A DNA stretch of 64,000 nucleotides, from positions 62,744,115-62,808,114 of the forward strand of contig CP092876.1 of NCBI GenBank assembly GCA_030710605.1, read 5' to 3'. The stretch comes from Cordylochernes scorpioides. Lineage: Eukaryota > Arthropoda > Arachnida > Pseudoscorpiones > Chernetidae. Each line of letters opens with the position of its first letter. Positions within the stretch are counted from its first letter, which is position 1. Shown here piece after piece: positions 55,871-64,000 of the stretch. Made by a program: the position numbers and the translations under genes. The notes beneath the pieces were generated by a model. That model made no database searches. It was not told where the DNA came from and was given only the letters and a program-made list of their open reading frames with translations.

Positions 55871-57719
55871 GCGTTTTCGAGATACCTAAGCTTCTATGAC
55901 TGAGAAATTCATATATATATATAAATATTTATGATAAGAAATTTTATTTTGAAAAAAAAAACATCATTGGTATTTTCTAATATCTTGAATAGGCTGTCTT
56001 CTCTAAGAGAACTGCTAGAAAGACTGAATAAATGTGCTCTAAGAGAAGGTAGGCGAATACCTTTGTTTAAATAACGGTGGATAACACAACTAAATATTTT
56101 GTGTAATCCAAGCTATGATTAACATTTACAAATTTCATATGGATTTATCTATAATTCGAAAGTTATATTTGCAATTATATACACCCAGAAAGATTTTAAT
56201 AAATCGGTTAATTCGGAATATCGGATGTCTTTATGATCTCAGCGCCCCCTGTCTTTGAAAATCAAACACATTTTGAAAAATAGTAAACGATTTAAAATTT
56301 TGATTATCTATTTTAAAAGATGAAGACATTGAAAGAATGATGATGCCTTAAGTAAATTCGAAATTATTTTTCCAAACTTTTTATTCTAGTGGATAATTCA
56401 TCAAATATATCATAAATTTGTAGATAGGGTATCTGGTTTTTATAAGCGGAAGTGACTCCACTAAACCTGCAAAGAGGTTAAAGAAATTATTTTAATAAAA
56501 AACATATTTTTAGACTTTGAAAAAATAATACCTACCGCGAATTCAACAATCTAATTTGGTTTCCATAGTGAAAAAGAGAAAACCAGTGAATCATAGTCTC
56601 GCTAACTAAATATTAATAAAATTTCTTATTCGGATAGTTTGGAGCATTGGCGTTTCTCGTGACGCTCTATTTTTATTTTATCGTCTTTAGATTAAAAAGA
56701 GCCCGCGCGCACATTTGGGTAATCTTATCGCAGCACTTATTTTCAAGCTGTCTAAATTAACCACGCACTTAAGTGCGTTTCCTTTAGGAACTAACGGGTA
56801 GGTTCAGTTCAATTCATGTCATTACAACTTCCATTCGGGTGACGTCCGAAAGCTTGTGTACCTCTCAATAAAGAAACTCACCACGTTCCTCTTGATCTCC
56901 TTTTTACATTTCAAACGTGGCTATATCTCATCTACCATTTGTCAATAGGTGTTAGCCCATTGACTTCAAAGCCATGTGACTTCAGGTATATTATGATTGG
57001 ATAATTGATAGCATTCAAGATTCACTGACCAATCTAAAAATAAGATATCCAATAATGATGTTCGGGACAATAACTAAAACTGATTAATCGTCAGAATACT
57101 TGGTTGTAAAGATAAGTCAATGTCAATGTTCAAAGAAATAATTGGTTTTAATTATACGACCTAATACTCTTCGATAAAGGTACAGCCTGCACCAAGAAAG
57201 GAGACAATAAGCGAGAACAAGACTATATTTTATTTATTTATATTAAAATGTGTATTGTTAACATTTAGTAAATGTTCTGGAATTGCAAAATCTACGATTA
57301 GTTTATATTTATTCCGATAGATGGGGAAGAAACGTCTTTTACTTTCTTTATCTCCACTCAATCATATCAGGCTATCAAGTTTGTAGAGCTTGAGATTTGG
57401 GTAAAGTAGAATGCATCTGTTTTCGTCATTAACAAAGGGAGTACTATTCAGTAGCCAAAAGCGTTCATTCGCACAATACAGAACTATTTGTCTCTTAATT
57501 TTGCCGTACAATCTATTATGTTTATCCTTTTGTTCCCATTTTCCACATTATTTTTTCAAATGTATCATTCTTCTTTTTTCCCGCATTGCGCTTACTAAAT
57601 AAATGTTGGCTCCAATATCTATTCATACCGGGTATTTCTGTATATTTTAATAAATTATTTTAGTAATATATAAGAATATTTTACACAAATAAATTTACTG
57701 GCAATGCGCTTCTTTTAAA
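55871..57719. other. Intergenic DNA between genes B and C, right part
   Basis: AT-rich, no gene recognised. A block at 56690-56890 (CCACGCACTTAAGTGCG, TCCGAAAGCTTGTG) may be repeat-derived. Confidence 0.4.
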
Positions 57720-57945
57720 TATCATCAAATATTTTCTCTACAGACCTAACTGCAATGATATGAGATATTGAAAGAGAGGGCTTGGCTCACCAGTAGTGAA
57801 CCCTCTCAGCGGTTTCGCCAAATTAATCTCTAGACCGCTCTACTATTGTATTGGATTGTTTTGGAATATACCCTGCATTTTCTATGGAAGGCAGTTTAGG
57901 GGTGTTTAGTGAACTATGGACATAAGCTTATAGGTCTGTAGAGGA
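57720..57945 (+). repeat. Module M repeat
   Basis: CTAACTGCAATGATATGAG, GAGGGCTTGGCTCACCAGTAG, CAGCGGTTTCGCC, TCTAGACCGC and CTATGGACATAAGCTTATAGG match 22530-22750. Confidence 0.75.
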
Positions 57946-58249
57946 ACATACATATAATTTCAAGGTATTCCATAGAGAAAAGCTCTTCCGCAAAATATGT
58001 TTTCATAACAAATATATATTAGTAAATTAAATTTAATTGCAATATTTTAAATTTAATTCACTAATATATATAAGAATATACTATCTAGTTTTGTATACAA
58101 TATATGTCAATATAATTACCACTCAAATATGATATAGATTCGATAATAAGGAAAACTGTAATATTATATAGCATAGGATATGATACAAATGATTTTATTA
58201 TATTTAGTTTATTCAAAAGATAAACTCCTCTGAAATGTAAACAATAATA

Positions 58250-58355
58250 AAATCACCTTCGAGGATAAAATTTTGCTTTATTTACATATTCTCTCAAGCT
58301 TTCGAGTATTATAAACCTTTCTACAGGAGTATGTCCTGTAGAGGCGAGTATTTTG
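58250..58355 (-). repeat. Relic of CGAAAGCTT fold-back family
   Basis: Minus strand 58330-58292 reads CTCCTGTAGAAAGG...CTCGAAAGCTTGAGAG; CTC and GAG can pair around the hammerhead-like core. The second arm is reduced to CCTGTAGAGGCGAG. Confidence 0.5.
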
Positions 58356-58521
58356 ACATTCTGATCATTATATTTTTATTAATTATGTTTCTAAATTTGG
58401 CGGTAAGATATCAAGCGGAGGGTATAGAGATATTTCAAATTTCTATGTTGAAATACCATTGTATAATATGAATATAGATAGGACTCATATAGTACAATGT
58501 AGGTAGAGTTTTATAACAGTT

Positions 58522-58748
58522 TTATTTGCATTGGTACAATTTATTGACTCTCTCAATGTCGTATTTGGACATTCCCTTTTTAGAGTAAGGATTGGTGAGC
58601 TTATGGACCTTGTTCTTGTCCTCCATGGTCTTAGACTTGCCATCCTTGGAGAAAGCTGTCTCCCCGTAGATCATGATGGACTCGTAGTCGAATTTGTTGT
58701 AGAGACGGTTTTCTATTGGTTTCAACTTTCTGAAGTTGCCTTCCTTTC
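58522..58748 (-). CDS. Gene C, exon 6: astacin Met-turn and C-terminus
   Basis: 227 bp, acceptor TTTTTTAG before 58748, stop TAA ending at 58522. It encodes KEGNFRKLKPIENRLYNKF, then the Met-turn SIMIYG and a final Cys followed by Lys and stop. Length, phase and most residues equal exon 6 of gene B. Substitutions are mostly conservative, and no lesion is visible in this exon, so the gene is probably functional. Confidence 0.92.
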
Positions 58749-58879
58749 CTAAAAAACAAACAAAGTTTCCATTAAAAAGAGTTAAAAATATTATTTGTGT
58801 AAATTCATAATCATTCATATTTCTACTGTCCTCAAAAAGTCTATATTCATAGTTATCTAAAATATATTTATAAGAAAAA

Positions 58880-59120
58880 ATAGTACAAATGTGATATTGT
58901 ACTGGGATAAGGTGCATAAATTATGAAAAAGGCATCTCCTTTATGATGAGGGCCAATAGCCCGAAATGTGTACGTGGTTAGCTTTTCTTGATTAATCAAT
59001 AATGGGTAATTGGCCAATTCTGGAATAATTAGAAATCTACGAGAATAGTTGATATCTATTCCGATACATTGCGCAGGCCATCAGCAAATTTCAGTTGCAC
59101 GATAAGGAGATGCCTTTTTT
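58880..59120. repeat. Short fold-back repeat, copy 2, with hammerhead-like insert
   Basis: Left GGCATCTCCTTTATGATGAG and right CAGTTGCACGATAAGGAGATGCC are inverted ends shared with 50340-50480. Inside, plus strand 58937-58960 reads ATGATGAGGGCCAATAGCCCGAAAT, close to the hammerhead at 29211-29256 but with the first core C replaced by A. Confidence 0.6.
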
Positions 59121-59149
59121 CATATTTATAAGAGTTGATCTTCGGTATG

Positions 59150-59290
59150 AGTATAAAAGCAAAACAGCACAATACAATAATAGAGCGGCTTGGTAGATTC
59201 AACTGACGAAAGGGCTGGAAGATTTCACGACTGAGAAGTCAGGGGCCCTTCCATTATTTTTATAACTTCAGTAAGGGTAGTAGAACATTA
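59150..59290 (-). repeat. Module M repeat, partial
   Basis: ATAGAGCGGCTTGGTAGATTCAACTGACGAAAGGGCTGGAAG and CTTCAGTAAGGGTAGTAGAAC, read as separate blocks, match the inverted form of module M. Confidence 0.55.
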
Positions 59291-59736
59291 TTTTATTTAA
59301 ATGAATCATACGTGCCATAAATTGTACAATTTTTTTATAACAGAAGGGGTACGCTAATGCATAGTGTAGTTATTTTGTTTTCTTATCTTTCGAATAGAAA
59401 ATAGGCCGATAATATGTGTGATGTAAAAAGGGGAATATATCTGAAATAAAATATTAAAATTTCTTGGTATTTACGTTTAGAATATTTCTCTCATAAATAG
59501 GGGGTGTTTAACACATTTACTTAATCTTCCCATTGAATATATAAACGTTCAATAATTGAGAGAAAATAATTATCACCAATTCTCCATCTGCCAATTAAAA
59601 ATATCAAATTATCATTTTAAATATTTTATAAGGGCTCTAAATTTTTATTTGAAGTTCAAATAGAATATACTCATGCAAATTCTATCGCGTTGGAAATTGG
59701 TCAAACATTTTTTAAATACTTAATAAAATAACACAA

Positions 59737-60250
59737 AGCTATAACGCGCCATCTATACATATAAAATAAAAGGATTTAAAAGCGCGAATGTTTCTTTTAT
59801 ACATAAAACGAACTTCTACTGTCCTTACTGCGATGAAAAAATATATTGGGAGGGCTTGGCTCATCAGTGGTGAACCCTCCCAGCGGTTTCGCCAATTTAA
59901 TCCACCAGACCGCTTCTCAGAGCTCTAATACTGTATTGGATCATTCTGCTTTTATATGCTACACTGAAGGATGGAATCTTAGAAATGGTTTTCAAGTAAA
60001 CTATGGACATAAGCTTATAGGATAGTAGAATTACATTCAAATATTTGCTTCGAGCAATGCTCTTCAGCAAACTATAAAGACAAGGCCATCAGGAATAAAT
60101 TAACACAAAGCAATAACGCGCCATCTATACATATAAAATAAAAAGATTTAAAAGCGCGAATGTTTCTTTTATACATAAAACATAAGGACAGTAGAAGTTC
60201 GTTTTATGTATAAAAGAAACATTCGCACTTTTAAATCCTTTTATTTTATA
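59737..60250. repeat. Module M repeat with inverted end
   Basis: ACGCGCCATCTATACATATAAAATAAAAGG starts a copy at 59752 and again at 60115. The second start is followed by its own inverted copy (AAGTTCGTTTTATGTATAAAAG...). The central part equals 22500-22750 almost base for base. Confidence 0.75.
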
Positions 60251-61032
60251 CTTAATAAAATACTCCGCCAAAGGTTTATTTACTAAATTATTTGTTTTAG
60301 TTAGCGTTCAAGTTATAAATATCTTCCACCTTTTACAAATATATTTTTTGAATGGTTTATACACACACATACACTTAGAAGAAACGCCTGTTAAAGAGGT
60401 TTTTTCAATCTCGAATACTTGAGAATACTAATAAATTAATAAAAAAAAACTTTTGCGAAGTATTTGGTTGAGTATTTTAACTCGTACAAAGGTTTACGCA
60501 ATAAATATATACCACACATCGAATACTTATGTTGAAAAAGATGCATTAATATTTATATTGAATTTTTATAGTTTGTAATTTTTTTCTCAAAGGTATTATT
60601 AAATCATAACCGTCAAACGACTTCAACAAACATCGACGCTCTGTGTGTGTGTGTGTGTTTAGAAAGACTTGTCAGAATTATAAAGTCCAAATAGTTCCAT
60701 CATAAATAAGTTGGCTTTGAAAATGGTTTAAGCAGAAAAGCCCTGTGAAGCGCACACTTGCTCACAGCTCCTCTGATGCAACTTCATAAATGACTGTTTT
60801 TGTCTTGAAACTCCAGAGAGATTCGACCTAGAAACCTGAAACTATCTTCACCAAAGCCCTAACCCTCAACCGTTTCCAAGTTGAAACCATGCACCCCCGA
60901 CAGACTGACGGGTGTGCAAACATCGTAATTTTATAAATATATTATATAAATTTTAAAATAATGAAAAAGTAATATATTTTTAGCGATAGCACACCTACAT
61001 TCGCATGACACATAACTTCCACTGATACCCAC

Positions 61033-61208
61033 CTTTGGAGATATTCTCCCAGTAGACATTGATGTAATCGTCTCTGTCAGAACGGCTCTGTTCGTGGTGG
61101 AAGCCCAGAGCGTGGCCGATCTCATGGACTACGGTACCGATGACGAGGCATCCGTTGCCTAGAGATAGAGGCTGCTTGGCAGACACCATCCCCACATAGG
61201 AGTAACAC
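61033..61208 (-). CDS. Gene C, exon 5: astacin zinc-binding exon
   Basis: 176 bp, acceptor AG at 61210-61209, donor GTGGGT at 61032-61027. It encodes [20 protein letters not shown] and the signature [19 protein letters not shown] with all three zinc His and the catalytic Glu. It differs from gene B exon 5 at a few residues (for example FHHE versus FYHE, CLVIG versus CHNIG). A secreted astacin metalloprotease, as for gene B. Confidence 0.93.
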
Positions 61209-61639
61209 CTGGACCACAAAGATACCATTTAGTTAAATAGACAAACATCCTACTCATGTGGCCTTGTTCTATAAAAGAAAATGTAGAATACATCCTGTAG
61301 AGTTTGAGTTAATTCGAAAAAAGGCATTCCATCACTTTAGATATCCAAGAACGACGCTAGTCCTTTATAACTAAGGCTGAAAAGCTTCTTTAATACGACA
61401 TTTAACTATACGAGCTTCCTAAAATATTCATTCTTCTGCATAAACCACTACTCTATTAGAATACAACGGCTTATATACACATATAGAGTATTTGCACAAA
61501 ACAGAAGGGAAAAATTGATAAGTAAAACTAAATAAGGCTATAAGGCGGTCGGCCTGAAAGCGGGTTTGTGCTCCCAGATGGCCTTTCAGTGTGGGACAGT
61601 CTGGTGACATCGAAATCTGTGGTATAAGGCGCGGGAACT

Positions 61640-61974
61640 GGTCTCCGGGTGTGTAGCCGTGTGGATGATCCTGCAAGACGGTGCCAGGAGAGCCTGATAT
61701 CGGAGCGGCCTACAAGGCGTTATAAGTCCAGGCTGGACGTGTATAGTGTGGAGGGAACCATTCACAAGAGTGACATCCAAGGCACCAAGGATCATTCTGA
61801 CGGGAAGGTTGAAGGTAAGTCCCACTTTTTTGCACTCCTTCTGTTCAATGCCACGTTTAATAAAGCGCTAAAATTGGCTGCCTCCCCACTCACGTGTATA
61901 TCTTTGTGCCATCCTGATCAGACAAAAAACACGAACAGAGTCTAGGTACGATGTAGCAATACCTTCATTGCACC
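61640..61974 (+). other. Unassigned GC-richer block in gene C intron 4
   Basis: 61640-61820 is richer in GC than its surroundings and may be the body of the CAA-tailed non-LTR element whose 3' end follows at 61975-62062. I could not identify protein motifs. Confidence 0.3.
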
Positions 61975-62062
61975 TGTCAAGATAGTGGACATTGCTCCTG
62001 CTGTGATAGAGATGCATGGATACATCTGAGGCTCTTCATTGGACACGACAACAACAACAACC
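61975..62062 (+). mobile_element. 3' end of the CAA-tailed non-LTR family
   Basis: CTGCTGTGATAGAGATGCATGG, ATCTGAGGCTCTTCATTGGA and a (ACA)n tail equal the copies at 6640-6950 and 8150-8262. It ends only 25 bp from the exon 4 splice donor of gene C. Confidence 0.65.
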
Positions 62063-62087
62063 TGTCAATTAAACAATAACGACTTAC

Positions 62088-62208
62088 CCAACTCCTTTGA
62101 AGAAGTTGATGTATTTTCCAGTAGCAGGGGGAGTGATTTCCTTGAACTTAAGGCACGTGTTATCCTCGTATTGTTTCATTGCCTGTTTGATCAGGTTCCG
62201 TTTATCAC
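62088..62208 (-). CDS. Gene C, exon 4: N-terminal half of astacin catalytic domain
   Basis: 121 bp, acceptor CAG at 62211-62209, donor GTAAG at 62087-62083. It encodes DKRNLIKQAMKQYEDNTC and KYINFFKGVG. One codon longer than exon 4 of gene B, with the same phases. Exons 1-3 of gene C must lie beyond base 64000. Confidence 0.9.
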
Positions 62209-62403
62209 CTGCACATATTACATCGCATTCAGTTTATTCTGATAGGAATAGACAAAAACTTTCAGCATAAAATAAGATTGTGTAATATTCTCATTTTTAT
62301 TTGAATAAATACGTTTATAAAGTAGGGGCTAGAATGATATAAGGCATTCATTTAGATTAAGAAAGCATGTTCAAAATTAATTTGAAGGAGAAATTTAGAT
62401 TAT

Positions 62404-62404
<1 letters not shown>

Positions 62405-62446
<42 letters not shown>
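62405..62446 (+). repeat. TA-dinucleotide run
   Basis: About 20 AT units with no other features. Confidence 0.9.
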
Positions 62447-62448
<2 letters not shown>

Positions 62449-62820
62449 GTGTGTTAAATATCATAATTAATAAAAACCTTGTATACAGCCTTTATACGGC
62501 AATGAATATAATTTTAATATATTTAGGCACCTTGTTGGAAGACACCAAAGGTAGACGCGACGAGTTTCTTTATTTAAAGGTCTGTGAGCATTCGGACAAT
62601 GACGTCCTTCAACAGGTCATTACGCGAATACAAGAATTCTAGTAGCCATCCTTCAGACACCTTCCACAAGCTAAATAAGTCAGTACCAAGACATGTTGAT
62701 ATACTCGCCCTCTGTGGTCCCACAACATATTGTGCGAACGGCAATGACCCCCAATGCATAAGTGTATTCTGTTTTAATAAATAATATTTATATTTATAAT
62801 ATAGCCATATATTTCTTTAT

Positions 62821-63050
62821 TGTCGCACCAGGCTGCGGTTTGGCAGACTTCTCAACCTTGATTCCCTCCTCAGACATGTCTTGTATCTTTCCAGAACGTG
62901 TTTCAACCATCCTACAAATTTATATAAGTGAATAATCAAATATTTCTATTTTAGGTAGCTTCCGTAATAATTTATTTATTTCTCACATTAAAGTATAGAT
63001 GTATAGTCACACAATGTACCAAAATACAAATAGTGATTTTATGATACATT
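62821..63050 (-). mobile_element. Diverged solo LTR related to the intact gypsy element
   Basis: On the minus strand it ends CGCAGCCTGGTGCGACA, the same end as the LTRs at 32017 and 36867, and contains the gag-start codons MVETRSGKIQD...KSAKPQPGAT. Upstream, CATCCTACAAATTTATA and TTATTTATTT-CTCACAT match the LTR. No downstream gag follows, which supports the LTR boundary lying inside gag. Confidence 0.75.
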
Positions 63051-63068
63051 ATCTTTTTTTTTTTTTTG

Positions 63069-63165
63069 CTTATCCCCAGTACACGTGGTACAGGCAATGA
63101 TAATCATGGTGGGTAGAAGTAGGCGAATGCTTTTACTGTAAATTCACCACATGTCTACACATGTG
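63069..63165 (+). repeat. SINE-like short repeat
   Basis: TATCCCCAGTACACGTGGTACAGGC, ATGATAATCATGGTGGGTAG, CTTTTACTGTAA and CACCACATGTCTACA in order match 14090-14186. Preceded by a T run. Confidence 0.6.
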
Positions 63166-63389
63166 AAAAATATTTATATAAAACATATTATGTTTATAAA
63201 AATAAATCAATATAAAATATCGATTTGAATTTAGAATATATATGAAAATGAATATTACAAATTAAAATAAGTGTTTAGCCATGATGCAACAATATTATCT
63301 ACTTATATAATTGCCTTATTCTGAAGCTCACGGATAGAATGCGCGCCCATTGGCTGCCGCCGGCGAACACGTGTCCTCCCTGCCCCCCT

Positions 63390-64000
63390 CTAGACAACCC
63401 TGTTATCTGCTGTGTGATACATACACCTATCTATAGCGGCCATTCTAGACAACCCTGTTATCAGCAGTGTGTTACATCCACCTGTCTATACAGACCACCC
63501 TGTCTATAGCGGACACTTTAGGCAACCCTGTAATCAGCAGTGTGTTACATCCACCTGTCTATACAGACCACCCTGTATATAGCGGCCATTCTAACCTGTC
63601 TATACAGACCACCCTGTATATAGCGGCCATTCTAGAAACCCTGTTATCAGCTGTGTGATACATACACCTGTCTATAGCGGCCACTCTAGACAACCCTGTT
63701 ATCAGCTGTGTGATACATCCACCTGTCTATACAGACCACCCTGCCTATAGCGGTCACCTTAGGCAACCCTGTTATCATTAGTGTGTTACATTCACCTGTC
63801 TATAGCGGACACTTTAGGCAACCCTGTAATCAGCAGTGTGTTACATCCACCTGTCTATACAGACCACCCTGTATATAGCGGCCATTCTAGAAAACCCTGT
63901 TATCAGCTGTGTGATACATACACCTGTCTATAGCGGCCACTCTAGACAACCCTGTTATCAGCTGTGTGATACATCCACCTGTCTATACAGACCACCCTGT
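63390..64000 (+). repeat. Minisatellite running off the right edge
   Basis: Alternating units of about 55 and 73 bp built on CACCTGTCTATAGCGG, CAACCCTGTTATCAGC and GTGTGATACATC, with an optional CTATACAGACCACC insert. CCTGTCTATAGCG also forms the inner TIR of the MITE at 26694-26869. Confidence 0.9.

Noticed and set aside
63390-64000. Regular repeats that might suggest a CRISPR array
   Set aside because: Units are contiguous without unique spacers, lengths vary, and the genome is clearly eukaryotic.

Overview
This window reads as an animal nuclear genome, most likely an arthropod and plausibly a chelicerate (spider, scorpion or tick-like). It is AT-rich, carries two 100-base assembly gaps (27997-28096 and 44752-44851), and is mostly introns and transposable elements. 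The lineage call is inferred from a tandem cluster of small secreted astacin metalloproteases and from the element types; nothing here proves it.

Host genes. Three astacin-family genes lie in tandem on the minus strand. Gene B is complete: six exons at 51490-51430, 48809-48733, 46944-46836, 44383-44266, 27139-26964 and 25052-24826. All splice phases fit, giving a 255-residue preproprotein with a signal peptide, an aspartate-switch propeptide and a bare catalytic domain. Gene C shows its last three exons (62208-62088, 61208-61033, 58748-58522); its 5' part lies beyond the right edge. Gene A shows only a TATA box and signal-peptide exon (5473-5419); the rest lies beyond the left edge. Genes A and B share a similar core promoter.

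Mobile elements, left to right: a Ty3/gypsy 3' part with one nonsense codon (2-2944); several fold-back elements; the SP exon of gene A; a hAT element with an 8-bp target duplication inserted in a non-LTR coding end (8717-10411); two head-to-tail Helitrons (13289-18137) with a nested hAT MITE; a decayed jockey-like retrotransposon (18364-22342); a TIR element, a solo LTR and the 3' exons of gene B. Inside the 17-kb intron 4 of gene B lie a pogo/Tigger-type MITE, a gapped LTR element, a Penelope-like element (RT plus GIY-YIG) with a well-formed hammerhead ribozyme, an apparently intact young gypsy element (31674-36867), a 5.4-kb non-coding LTR element (36883-42286) and a 1.1-kb TIR element. Farther right are a short Helitron, a TRIM, a mariner relic, a decayed gypsy copy (53640-55870) and a minisatellite running off the right edge.

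Most notable: (1) hammerhead-ribozyme cores recur across unrelated-looking repeats, in a Penelope-like element and in both arms of fold-back elements, several with self-complementary stem III sequences suited to dimeric cleavage; (2) in the intact gypsy element the gag start codon lies inside the 5' LTR, the pol stop codon inside the 3' LTR, and gag ends at a textbook T TTA AAC slippery heptamer directly before its stop; (3) the astacin cluster itself.
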